Assembly (NCBI GenBank): GCA_963281255.1
Contig: OY725504.1
Span: 124,001-188,000 of the forward strand
Reading direction: 5' to 3'
Length of the DNA: 64,000 nt
From: Aphrocallistes beatrix
Taxonomy: Eukaryota; Porifera; Hexactinellida; Sceptrulophora; Aphrocallistidae
Below are positions 19,818 through 30,199 of the stretch, one piece after another. Both the position numbers and the translations under genes were made by a program. Under the pieces are notes generated by a model. It saw only the letters and a list, made by a program, of their open reading frames with translations. It searched no databases and had not been told where the DNA came from. How positions within the stretch are numbered: the first letter of the stretch is position 1; every line of letters starts with the position of its first letter.

Positions 19818-22458
19818 ATGGCAGACGACCCTCTACAATGCGAGCTGCCCTCAATCCCTTCACACCTCCAACCCATGCCACCACGAGGTGACAACAGCTC
19901 CAGCGAGACTATGTCCGACAATAACGACCCTTCAGATGTGGAGCGGAACGACACGGGGTCGGGGACTAACAACAATTCGGATGATCCTAGACCTAAAGGG
20001 CTTGGGGATGCGTGGAAGGACATTCCGATGTCTCAAGCAATCGAGTTTATTCCTGTGCTGACCACCAACGATTTGAAGGACATTGCAAGGTGAGGAAGTT
20101 TTCGGTTCAGTACTGGTTTGTTCCAATCTTCTTTTCTATGCAAACTACAGTCAACTCTGCTTATTCGGGACAAGTCTCCAGGAACGGAATGGTTCCATAC
20201 ATAGAAGCTAATAATGAATTTCATTGGTTAATTGGGAACTCCGCTTAATCGGGACAAAAAAGGGACCAAAGTGTCCCGAGTCACCTGTAGTTCCAATATG
20301 TCCTAGCTTGTTCTAATTATAGAATTCTTTTCTTTCAGGTACAAGAGTAAAGTGGTGGTCGCTCGCATCAATGAGCAGATCTCTACACAGAAAGAACGGA
20401 TGTCACAGCAGAGGGAAAAGATGTCCCAAAGCCTCGCCAACCAGCGAGAGAAAATGTCTCAGAGTTTGTCTCAACAGAAAGAGAAAATGTCACAGCAACG
20501 AGAAAAAATGTCACTGAGTTTGTCTCAACAAAAAGAGAAAATGTCACAGCAACGAGAGAAAATGTCTCTGAGTTTGTCTCAACAGAAAGAGAAAATGTCA
20601 CAGCAGAAGGAAAAGATGTCTCATAGCATTTCACAGCAAAAAGAAAAGATGTCACAGCAACGAGAAAAAATGTCCCAGAGCTTTACTCAACAGAAGGAAC
20701 GTGTGAGCCAGAGTCTATCCAATCAGAAGGAGAGAATCAACCTCAAGGGCAAACAGGTAAATATTCCTTAGTTTCACAACCAAAACACTAATAACAACAA
20801 TAATGTTATGGTGGAGCTATCTGCATATATCAAAACTTCAATACCGAGTGTTCTACTCATTTCACACCTTTGTGAAAAATTTCACTCACCTACTATTACT
20901 GTTCTTTTCAGAATAGAAAATACAGAAAAGAAATTTTATAAGTATAGTATAGTAAAAATAGTTTATATATTTAACCAATCGCGTGTGAGAGATCTACAGA
21001 CATCTTCAATGCTAAATCTCACAATCAACTCCATCTGCCAAGCCAAGCCAGGTTTATTAATAGCTGTTCTAATTATAGATGCGAGAGCAGATGTCGGTGC
21101 AAGCAGCCCGTGTGCACCAGATGAGCGAGCAGGTGATGATCCAGATGAAGACCAAATTGGGCGCGGGTGTCTCCCCTCGGGACTTCGAGATGGATTTGAA
21201 TATCCCGCCCAATCTCCGTGATGTTCAGACATCTCCTGAGCACACTCCGGAGTGTTCCAAGAGGCGCCATCGAAGTGTGTCCTGCCCGAATCTGTCCCAG
21301 AACGCACTGCCACTCCTGCTCAGCCATCAGGACAACCTGTCCATCTGCTCCTACGCCACCTCCGTTTCTGCCCGCTCTTCACATTCCGATCTGTCAGATG
21401 CGTTGAGTCTGGATTCTGAATCTCCTTTCTCAGACGAGGAACTTAAACTCAGCACGCCACTGCACCACTTCACACCTTCATTCACTGCCACTATCACTCC
21501 CGCACGCTCCATCTCACACATTCCAACACCCTCACCCAGTTGCGATGAGGTCTGCCCGCCACTTCCCAAATGGGTTCGTCCCAGGCCACCTATGCCACTT
21601 CTCACCTACCCACAACTCCCGGAGTGGTATAAGGACAATGAATGCGTTCGCAAGTACTATCGACCGCCACTAAAGACCTTTAAGAAATGCTTCAAATCCA
21701 TTGGCTACTGGCACAACGAGACAGGGAACATCTGGTCGCACCTCTTAGGCATATTTCTATTTTTAGGTTTCCTGCTGCACTTCTCTTACACCATGTTTTC
21801 ACGCGCCACAACAGACAAGGATTTTTCATGGGAAGACCCAACTGTCATTGCCATGTTCCTAATCAGCGCGTTGACGTGTCTATTTTTATCCACATTTTTT
21901 CACACCTTTCTCTGCCACTCGAAGGAGCTCTGTGTGCTGTGTCTCCGCTTGGACTACTGTGGAATCGCGTTTCTAATTTTAGGATCAGAGGTGCCATGGG
22001 TATACTACATGTTCTACTGTCTCAGGACACTACAGCTCGTCTACATCTCCATCTGTGTCTGTCTTGGTGTCACTGCCATCACCACCATGATTGCGCCACT
22101 TTTCAACCGGCCTAAATTTAGAATATTCCGCGCGCTGTTATTTGGCTGTGTCGGGTCTTTCGGTCTCATTCCTGCGCTCCACGCGATTGGAGTGCAAGGG
22201 TTCGGACCTGCTATGTCGCTAGGTGGCATAGGGCTCATGTTCTGTGGCGGAATGTTCTATATTGTGGGCGCTGGAATATACGCAATTCGGTTCCCTGAAA
22301 AGGTTTTTCCTGGGAGGTGTGATATTTTCTTGCAGTCACATACCATCTTCCACATTTGTGTCCTCATTGCTGCCACTTTTCATTACTTCTCACTTTTAAG
22401 AATTCAGGAAATCAGACTTTTAAGAGGAGAATTCTGTAATGCGAATATTAGCATTTAG
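19818..22458 (+). CDS. PAQR/adiponectin-receptor-type protein with long repeat-helix N terminus
   Basis: Exons 19818-20089, 20339-20756 and 21079-22458 join in phase to give 689 residues, against about 375 for human AdipoR1. Residues ~1-90 are polar and low-complexity. Residues ~105-225 are an unusual helix built from alternating 7- and 11-residue units (KMSQQRE / KMSLSLSQQKE). Residues ~230-420 are a Ser/Pro-rich linker. The last ~270 residues are the seven-pass PAQR core: LPEWYKDNE, CFKSIGYWHNETGNIWSHL, the first zinc-site histidine in STFFHTF, LDYCGIAFLILGS, and the paired histidines in QSHTIFHI. In this family the N terminus is cytoplasmic and the zinc site is linked to ceramidase-like activity. 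The repeat helix is not part of the known family architecture. Phase-compatible splicing makes a single protein likely, but a separate promoter for exon 3 cannot be excluded. Confidence 0.88.
20148..20287. mobile_element. pogo-like MITE, divergent family A relative
   Basis: 140 bp between TA dinucleotides, starting CAGTCAACTCTGCTTATTCG and ending CCCGAGTCACCTG. It lies in intron 1 of the PAQR gene. Internal 'catagaagctaataatgaat' matches family A. Confidence 0.75.
20385..20725 (+). repeat. coding minisatellite, 54-bp unit (18 residues)
   Basis: DNA encoding the alternating 7/11-residue helix of the PAQR protein, with repeated 'cagagaaagagaaaatgtcac' blocks. The high nucleotide identity of neighbouring units indicates recent expansion or homogenisation within an exon. 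Confidence 0.85.
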
Positions 22459-22468
22459 CCAATCGCAT

Positions 22469-22470
<2 letters not shown>

Positions 22471-22499
<29 letters not shown>
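22471..22499 (+). repeat. (TTG)n microsatellite in the PAQR 3' region
   Basis: Trinucleotide run about a dozen bases after the PAQR stop codon, so probably within the 3' UTR. Confidence 0.85.
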
Positions 22500-22805
22500 A
22501 TTTGTTTGTGTTTATGTTATTGTTCTCATACGTGTATCTGTACTTAATATTAACGAGTGTTTTTAAAGGTGTGAAATTCCTTATATTCACTTATCTCTCC
22601 TAGTGATACAAATTAACAATTGTAATCTGGGAAATACTTATACCCATATATGGTCAATCTCAAAAATAATTGAGAAAATCTTGAAAGATGTATTTTCCAG
22701 AAATATTTTTTGAATTTCAGAATCTGAATCACTTTATTCTATCTAGGATTCTATTTTTAGGAGTTCCACTGTAGCTAAATATAGATACGATATTCTACAG
22801 AGTGA

Positions 22806-25800
22806 ATGGGGCGGAAGAGAAAGAAGATTTTGAAACCTTGGTGTTGGTAAGTGCCACATACGCCACTCTCTACCACAGAGGTGTTAACGTGTTCTATTAT
22901 TAGGTACTGTGAGAGGGAGTTTGATGAAGAGAAGGTGTTGATTCACCATCAGAAATCCAAACACTTCAAATGTTCTATTTGTCAGAAGAAGTTGTACACG
23001 GGTCCAGGTCTGTAACCTAGTCAGTTCCATCCATGCCAACCTCAGCCATGATAAAAGCGGGACGCAGCGTTTATTTTGGCGGGACATGGCGGGATGCAGT
23101 AGAATAGTACTACACTACAACCTCGCTAATCCTAACACTTCATTTTAAAATCCGAACATCCAAAATATCTTATTATTCGCCTCTATGATTTGAATAAACG
23201 TTTATAAACTAAATCTATCATTAAGATTGAGAAACCTCATTAAATAAGCAATCATAGTGAAATAATATCCTTAATATTCTAACAATACAAATTTATTATA
23301 ATTAATGCCCTATTAAATTAGTGTTATTTCATTAATCGGAACAAATTCACTAATCAGAACGATTTTTCGAACATTGGAACAGAGCTGTTCGGATTAGCGA
23401 GGGTGTACTGTATATATAGAATCAAAAAAGCGGGATATAATGGGAAGATTTCATGTAAAAGCGGGACACTCAAAAAATTAGCTCAATAGAAGAGTGAAAA
23501 AACGGGACAGTTGGCAAGTATGTACAGTTAGGGTCGCTTATTTTAACCACCAGGGGACAAAAAATATGTTCATAATAGAGATACTTCATATTAAGCGAAC
23601 TTGATTCAATACAAATCCTATCTAAAAATGAAATTGGGACCAGGAGGTTAGTTCATAATAAACGAATGTTCATAATAAGCGACCCTGACTGTAGTTCCAA
23701 TGGTCTGATTCTATAATTAGAACTCCTGGACGTGTTAAGACTGAAATTTGTTTATTTGTTATTGTTGTTGTTTACGAGTAGGGCTGGTGATTCACTGCTC
23801 CCAAGTCCACAAGGAGAGTGTCACTGAAATCCCTAACGCTCTGCCACACAGAAACAACCTAGAGATAGACATATACGGCACAGAAGGCATTCCAGAGAAG
23901 GATCGCGTTGATAGGGAGAGAAACAGAGGATCTGGTGTAGGTAGGTGGCAATTGGAACTGAAATTAATATCGTCGTGTGAAACTTCCTAAGTGAGATTCT
24001 AATGGAGACTAATAAGCAAATTTTTTAAATTTAGAAGAAATTTAAATCTCCATTGAAGGCTAATTCTAACGGTTAAGAGCGTGTGTTCTATATATAGTAC
24101 AATATGTCTAATTTTAGAGTCCCTTTCCACTGAGAATATTGATGAAGGGAGTGAGTATGAATTCTCTGCTATCAGTATCAGACAATGGACTCACATTCCT
24201 TTCAGTTGAAATCCTTGGTGCATTCTCTCACTGAAATACTCAAACCATTGCTATAGAATAGCAGTAGCATTCTCCTCTATCTCCATCAAGGTATCCATGG
24301 TTGCATAATACGTTACAATGTATGTCCATTAATGCAATATAAACTCGATCTAATGCAAGTTTCCCCGTCAAGACATCTCCATTAGAATCTCAGCAGAGAA
24401 TACAATCACACAGTTACAACCAAGGTTTCATCCAGCTTTCCAAAGTTCTACGCCTAAATGGACGTCACCATTTTTCGACGCGCCTAGACTCATTTTTATA
24501 TAGCAATTTTATATATGTTTTGTGCCACGCGCCTAAGTAGGCGTATACCGCACGCCTAACCCAAAAAATAATACGCCTAATTATGATCCATGGGATCAAA
24601 TACGCGCCTCTAGGCGCGCCCAGTACGCCTGGATGAAAGCCTGGTTACAACTCATATTAGAGAATTAGACAAATAGTATTCAGTTAGAACAGTTGCTAGG
24701 ACAGAAAGTTCACACTTCTAATCCGTATTCGTAAATGTTAGAATTGTTAGAGAACTTTCTTGTTCTAATTATAGTAGTTTAGTTGCTAAGGAATGATAAG
24801 GAATGTAAGTTTACAGCTGACATAATTGCTAGGTGTTGCTCGGGACACATTCTTCTTCTGTACGTTGTTGTCTAGATTAGTATAGTAATTCTAGTTTATA
24901 ATGAAGGACAGCTTACTCGAATTCTATTGGCCAATCCATTGTCTCAGCTAATTCAATGTTAATCTTGTTTGTGTTAATTTGCCGTACATCTTGAATCAAC
25001 ATATGATTGTTATTGTTGACAGTTATTTACTCATCTAAGACGATCAAAACAATGTTAGAGATATTTAAATAACAAAGAACTACTTAGTATGTGTAATATA
25101 TCTGATGAGTTCACACAATTGCACATATCTCTACTCTCGAGTGGACCATGGATATTCCACATCTAACTCTTTAACATCCTCAAAATTTACTGGGCAAAAT
25201 CATTGGTTGTTGGTGGTCTTATATGTGACGATTTATGTCACTCTAATTACTGCTGTCCTTCATTCCATACTGTTATTTGGTTGCTAAGACGGATGTAGGA
25301 AGATCTAACTGTTTGTATCTTCAAACACAAACAAAAACAAAAATAGAATCTCGAGGTTGGTTGGCCAGGTTTGTTATTTATGCATTCTAAAAATAGTACA
25401 ATCAAACGACAACACAAATAGCATCTACACTTCTGAACTTAGCTACTTAAGGAGCCCATTGGAATGTTGATTAAAATCTGCGTCAAAATTCATTCGATGA
25501 GTTTATGGAGACCTCTTCTGTTGGACCAATGAATTCAATGGGATAGATGTGTTCAATAAATGTGACAAAGGAATGTTGATATTTGCTATTAAGATTTATA
25601 AATAGAACATTTCTGACTAACTTAGTGTTACAAACAAACTTCACAGACAAATAACGATAAAGACAATACAAATAAACATGTTTACAGAGCATAGGATAGC
25701 TTTGGATAAGTTATACAAACTCTGTGTTTGTTTACTCTTCTTTGTTTGGTTACTGATATTTACCAGGTGCTGTGTTTACGTATCTAAGTGTGACATTAGT

Positions 25801-27716
25801 TGTACCAGGGATGGTCACTAGAATTATCCAAACCAGGGCAAATAAAAAACCCGGGTCCTTCCTATGATTTGACTTGGGAGGTCGAATGGAATCCGGGGCC
25901 ACAGATTCATACTCAGGGCCCATTGGGACCATCCCTGGTTTCTGCTAATACATTTCCATTGACATGCCAGTGGTAGGAAGATACCATTGCATTCACGTCG
26001 TAACTCATGTCTAAAGCTGTTCCGTACAGGAGACGACTCAGCGAAGAAATTCAAGACAGAGACTGGGATCGCTTTTGTTCCTGCCCCGCCAGGAATGATT
26101 CCTATGATGCCAGTCATGCACGGGCCTCCAGGAGCCATGCCCCTCCACGTGATGCCCTCCCAGTTCATGCCCCCGGCAGTCTTGCCAGGTCAGCTATCCT
26201 TACTATTGTAACTAGATTAATGTGTATGTATTTGTTTATATTTATACAGTCGACTCTGCTTAATAGGGTCACTGTTTAATTGGGACACTTTTGGCAGGAC
26301 CGGAATAGCTCTCACACATAGAAGCTAATACAAAATATTTTCGGTTAATAGGGTTCTCCGCTTAATCGGGTCAAAATATCCTCTGACCGATGTGACCCTA
26401 TTAAGCGGAGTCGACTGTATATATATGTAACAAATTGATTGAATAAACTGCCAGGCGTAGAAAGCTGTTTTTGGCTATGACTCCACTAAGTTCTGACCTC
26501 AGATGAAAATGTCACCGCACTGCGCAAGCAAGCGAAGCCCGCTTGTTAGACTAAATTCTGATAAATATTTACTGCCTCGAAGATGCTGAAAACTGTTTTC
26601 ATCTATTAAAACAATCAAATTTCCAAATCGTTTCTAGTAGTAATTACATTTTTATAAAATATGTTTGAGTTAAAGATTTGAGAAGAAATATTTTAAAGTT
26701 TTTTGTCATAAGAGCTACATTGTCTCGTTATTGACTTTCATTTTGTATATTCTGCATATGACAGATTTTAAGAGTATTTTTCTTTATATAGTCCCTCCCA
26801 CTGCACCACCTGGTATTGGGTGAGTTATCTACCAATCAACAGTTAGCTAGGAATGCATTCATTTGTGCCTGTGGTAGAACAGGGAAATCTGACCAATCAT
26901 TTCTTGTTTAGAGTTATGCCCCCCGCACCTATGGCACCTCCTCCAGAGAGACCACTCTTCCCTTCAGGAATGCACCATGTAAGTGTTAAATTTTATTCTA
27001 AAAATAGCTACGATAGTATGTATTTATATTTTCTTATTTATCTAGGATGTACACGCATATTCTGCTACTGATCATAAGCCTGGTAACTTCTACGATGAAC
27101 TAAATTTAGAAATAAATTCTAAATCAAGCAGAAAATAGATTTTTGGTTTATTTATAGGTCCTCCTCCTCTCTTCCCCTCTGGAGTTCTCTCAGCTCTCGA
27201 CCAATCAAAAGAGAGCTCGAAACAACCTAGCAACCGGACCAGTGTCGGGTATTCGGTGTCGATCAGTGATACAGTTAAGTTGATGCATCCTGACAACGAA
27301 ATTTCAATGGTATGTACCCAATAAGTTCAATCCTGCATTCATTATCCGTTCTGACCAATGAGATCTCGCTTAATATTCCAAACTTATTTTCTGTAAATTT
27401 TCGAAAAAATCTTGACCAATCAGGTATTGAGAATCTAGTCTAGAATTCCATTGGTCAGAATGAGTTGGTGTGAAGTTAATCTTTGTCGCTTTAGGAAGAG
27501 TTAAGAGCTTCTCTCCCAAAATACGCGACACATCATCCACCAATACTGCCACCTCAACCACTCCACATGCACCCTCCTCCCCCTGACCCTATGGCCAAAG
27601 GAGAGTTTCAAAGCGGACCAATGTTCTACCCGACACACCCCACCATTCGACCACATGATTTCCCTCCTCCTCACTTCGATACCAATCGGATGCAGAAGCC
27701 GTATAAACATTATTGA
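22806..27716 (+). CDS. ZNF207: ZNF207/BuGZ, Bub3-binding zinc finger protein
   Basis: Spindle and kinetochore protein that binds Bub3. Exons read as 22806-22846, 22904-23007, 23782-23940, 26030-26188, 26792-26819, 26912-26978, 27046-27082, 27158-27309 and 27495-27716, plus a probable cassette exon at 24118-24150. All are phase-consistent, giving 322 or 333 residues. The N terminus is the diagnostic MGRKRKKILKPWCWYC with two C2H2 fingers (WCWYCEREF..HHQKSKH; CSICQKKL..IHCSQVH) and IYGTEGIPEKDR. The middle is Pro/Met-rich, like the phase-separating region of BuGZ. The GLEBS motif is split by the last intron: VKLMHPDNEISM | EELRASLPKY, with the Glu-Glu pair needed for Bub3 contact. Large introns carry MITEs at 23113, 23525, 24421 and 26247. 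It is shorter than vertebrate ZNF207 because the Pro-rich part is reduced. Confidence 0.93.
23037..23516 (-). repeat. 'tcccgc' repeat, interrupted by a pogo-like element
   Basis: Reverse-oriented copy of the repeat seen at 17905 and 49873. Outer parts at about 23037-23112 and 23411-23516 flank the TIR element at 23113-23410. It lies in intron 2 of ZNF207. Confidence 0.68.
23113..23410. mobile_element. pogo-like TIR element, 'cctcgctaatcc' family
   Basis: 298 bp between TA dinucleotides. The ends are CACTACAACCTCGCTAATCC and GGATTAGCGAGGGTGTACTG, an imperfect inverted repeat of about 20 bp. It is inserted in an older 'tcccgc' repeat. Confidence 0.8.
23525..23691. mobile_element. pogo-like MITE, family B
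   Basis: 167 bp between TA dinucleotides with ends CAGTTAGGGTCGCTTATTTT and AATAAGCGACCCTGACTG. It is in ZNF207 intron 2, next to the interrupted 'tcccgc' repeat. Confidence 0.88.
24118..24150 (+). CDS. ZNF207: probable 33-nt cassette exon of ZNF207
   Basis: Preceded by ctaattttag and followed by gtgagtat. Its 33 nt keep the frame, with the same phase (1) on both sides as the junction 23940/26030, so it can be included or skipped. It encodes roughly ESLSTENIDEG, an acidic insert before the DDSAKKFK segment. Vertebrate ZNF207 is alternatively spliced in its middle region. The call rests only on splice signals and phase. Confidence 0.5.
24421..24643. mobile_element. hAT-like MITE, 'aggcg' family
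   Basis: 223 bp from CAAGGTTTCATCC to GGATGAAAGCCTG, with a perfect 8-bp duplication gttacaac (24413-24420, 24644-24651). It is an inverted relative of 6915-7134 and lies in a ZNF207 intron. Confidence 0.9.
26247..26417. mobile_element. pogo-like MITE, family A
   Basis: 171 bp between TA dinucleotides with ends CAGTCGACTCTGCTTAATAG and CTATTAAGCGGAGTCGACTG. It is slightly shorter than other copies because one internal segment is missing. It lies in the ZNF207 intron after the exon at 26030-26188. Confidence 0.9.
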
Positions 27717-28271
27717 TTGTTTGTTCTAAGATTGTTTTGTTGTTTATGGATTTTGAGTTGAATCAGCACAGATAGACACAATTTCTTCTATTTTGTGTGT
27801 TCCTCGTTTGTTTGTGTTTCTGTTTTGATAATAAACTGACCAATGAGAGATAAGCTACAGAGTTCTCATTATATTATGTTTCAGTGTATCACTGACATAT
27901 CAATGAACTGTGATGACAGAGACTGAGTATATTCCATATAATTCTGTCTACATTGTTTATTGACTAATTTGTTGTTATGAACTTGATGGAAACTTTAGAA
28001 TCCAAACACACCGAACTTAAGTATATTTAGATTAATCTGAAAATAGATTGAACTCTGATAGTATAAACGAACTTCAAGTAAACAAAAGATTGTTTACGTT
28101 ATCAGCGTTGTAGTCAGTTATTATCCAAGTGGAGGATTTTTCTGTGAATTTTATTCTTTTATTTGCTCAAAGATGTTTATTTCGATCATCAAAAATAGGA
28201 TTGCAATTTGACATTAGAGGAGCGAACGACCAATAGACGTTGACTTGGAAAGTTATTGAACATCAACAATT

Positions 28272-28318
28272 TATTTACATTCCAATCCCTCCCACTGTAA
28301 CTATATAAGTTACTAGCA
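28272..28318 (+). promoter_or_regulatory. duplicated promoter-like block, upstream copy
   Basis: Contains 'cattccaatccctcccactg', TATA-like 'aactatataagt' and 'tactag'. The same block recurs at 28618-28662, directly before the NHL gene. Only the downstream copy is positioned to drive the gene. A hAT-like MITE lies between the two. Confidence 0.5.
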
Positions 28319-28588
28319 CAATGGTTCCCATCCTGGGGTTCATGGATCCCTTAGTGGTCTACAGAAGATATCAGGGGTCCACAAGATTCGAAATTTTGTA
28401 TCACGGTTAACCCTCGCCTGGCTACGTCTCAAAAGTATAAATAGAGAAAACCCCACTTTCATTTTCACTTTCAATGTACTTTCATTTTCACTTTCAACAT
28501 TCCTAGCCAGCCGCGGGTTAATAGGAGAGGTCCACATAATATAGAAAAATTGATATAGATCCACAGTCATAAAGGCTAGTAACTGCTG
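28319..28588. mobile_element. hAT-like MITE ('ggttcccaacctgggg' family) with nested piggyBac-like MITE
   Basis: Begins CAATGGTTCCCATCCTGGGG and ends GTAACTGCTG. The family's interior is broken at its 'cggttaatagg' site by the 107-bp element at 28411-28517. It lies between two copies of the NHL promoter block. Confidence 0.75.
28411..28517. mobile_element. piggyBac-like MITE (TTAA target)
   Basis: 107 bp from CCCTCGCCTGGCTACG to TAGCCAGCCGCGGG, flanked by TTAA at 28407-28410 and 28518-28521. The empty site is visible in the related hAT copy at 3698 as 'cggttaatagg'. The interior carries 'gtataaatag' and a C/T-rich run of 'actttcattttc' units. Confidence 0.85.
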
Positions 28589-28617
28589 TTCTAAGTAACT
28601 AAATCCATCGTTTGATT

Positions 28618-28662
28618 CACATTCCAATCCCTGCCACTGTAACTATATAAGCTACTAGTATT
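28618..28662 (+). promoter_or_regulatory. putative core promoter of NHL copy B1
   Basis: TATA-like 'aactatataagc' about 95 bases upstream of the ATG at 28737, within a block almost identical to 28272-28318. Confidence 0.5.
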
Positions 28663-28736
28663 TGTATTCCACTAACATAACACAAATCTTGTAAACTTAG
28701 CAACAATTTTTCTCCAATTTGTATTTGTACTTTGAA

Positions 28737-29981
28737 ATGGCTGCTCGTTATCCAGATTCACCACAACCCGTGGATCCCATTGAGGTTCACATAAACCACT
28801 TCTTCGATAGAGTGGTCGCATGTGTGAACCACCGAAGAATGACTGTCCTCGCTGAAGCAAACGAGAGACGCCTCGAAATGGCCGCACGAGAAACACACCG
28901 CGCACAGAAGGAGCAAGAACTTCTAAAAACCAAAGCGGGAGTAGAGAGAAAGATTAAAGACAACGAACTCCGAGACCTGCAAGAGAGAATGCTAGCTGAC
29001 ATCGAAGCTAAGCTAACAGAGGTGAGACTACCTCAGCCTGAGACACGACTGAAGTTCCAGGGAGAGAGTGAAGAGCTGGAGCAGCTGATCCTAGCTCTGG
29101 GGGATGTTCTAGAAGAAGCAGTGCCTGTCATCCCCCAATACGGACAAATGGAACGGATAGTAGCAGTAGGAGAGAATGGGAAGATTCCTGGACAGCTTTA
29201 TTGGCCTCATGGAGTCGCTATCGATGACACAACCAACCATATTTATGTCGCTGAGGGATGGATAGATGGGTTCGCTAGAGTGTCAATATTTTCCGAGAGA
29301 GGCGATTTCCTGAATATTTTCACGCATGAACGTATGAAATATCCATGGGGTATAGCATTCCATAGGAATAACGTATACGTGACAGACACAAAAGTACACG
29401 GAGTGTTCCACTTCAAAATAGAAGCAGACATCCATCCCGTGGCTGCGTTATTGGGTGAGGGATCTACAGATGGAATGTTCAACTCTCCTAGACAGCTCAC
29501 TGTCTCAGACAACGGAGATCTCTACATCGCAGATACTCGCAATTACAGAATCCAAATCCTAGACGAGTCCCTCAACTTCAAACATTCCATTACTCACGAG
29601 TCAATGCATTACCCTATGGACGTGAAACTAACCACAGAAGAAATATACATCCTCAGTTCTGGAGACAATCCCTGTGTACACGTATTCTCTCTCGCTGGAG
29701 ACAAGCTACGTTCCTTCATCACACGTGGATATGGTATAGGAATGCAAGTTAGAGGAGCCAACTTCTTCTGTCTGGATGCTGAGAAGAATCTGATTATCTG
29801 CGATTGTTTGGATAACTGCATCAAAGTGTTCTCTCCTAATGGAACACTCCTCCACACGATAGGAGATAGACAGCACTTTACCGGATCTGGAAGTCCACGA
29901 GGCATTGCTCTGACACAGCAATTGAAACTTGTAGTAATTGCACCACATAATGCTTCACAGCTTGAAATATATTCTAATTAG
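28737..29981 (+). CDS. intronless coiled-coil/NHL-repeat protein, copy B1
   Basis: 414 residues with the same MAARYP start as the A copies but otherwise a distinct subfamily. Residues ~15-130 are a coiled coil (LEMAARETHRAQKEQELLKTKAGVERKIKDNELRD split over several heptads). Residues ~145-410 form NHL propeller units such as YWPHGVAIDDTTNHIYVAEG, SPRQLTVSDNGDLYIADT and YPMDVKLTTEEIYILSS. There is no RING or B-box. I chose the ATG at 28737 because the paralogue at 54302 starts at the same residue; the frame is open for a few codons upstream. The nearest paralogue in the window is 53064-54302. Function is unknown; NHL propellers in general bind RNA or proteins. Confidence 0.87.
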   Translation: MAARYPDSPQPVDPIEVHINHFFDRVVACVNHRRMTVLAEANERRLEMAARETHRAQKEQELLKTKAGVERKIKDNELRDLQERMLADIEAKLTEVRLPQPETRLKFQGESEELEQLILALGDVLEEAVPVIPQYGQMERIVAVGENGKIPGQLYWPHGVAIDDTTNHIYVAEGWIDGFARVSIFSERGDFLNIFTHERMKYPWGIAFHRNNVYVTDTKVHGVFHFKIEADIHPVAALLGEGSTDGMFNSPRQLTVSDNGDLYIADTRNYRIQILDESLNFKHSITHESMHYPMDVKLTTEEIYILSSGDNPCVHVFSLAGDKLRSFITRGYGIGMQVRGANFFCLDAEKNLIICDCLDNCIKVFSPNGTLLHTIGDRQHFTGSGSPRGIALTQQLKLVVIAPHNASQLEIYSN

Positions 29982-30199
29982 CTACAAATAACATAATTAT
30001 ATGTATGCAGCTCTATAGAGATTTTCTGATTGTTGTGTGATTAATAAATTTAAATTTTCTGTGTTTTAAAATATTTTTTTTGTGACCAATGGTTTCTTGC
30101 TTTGTCACACTTCCCTGCACGAATCTGATTCGTCGAGGTGCCTGCCTTTGCAAGAATATTGAAATGATCACTTGTTAGAATCGTTTCACTATACTACTG

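Noticed and set aside
20383..20655. Minus-strand repetitive frame over the PAQR repeat exon
   Set aside because: Antisense of the coding minisatellite. The sense frame fits the PAQR gene's splice phases.
21755..21975. Intron acceptors inside the PAQR and ELAC2 reading frames (ctatttttag)
   Set aside because: The frames run through these sites encoding conserved family residues. The motif is common everywhere in the window and is treated as part of the decamer finding instead.
22884..23087. Minus-strand frame over ZNF207 exon 2
   Set aside because: Antisense of a zinc-finger exon that matches ZNF207 on the plus strand.
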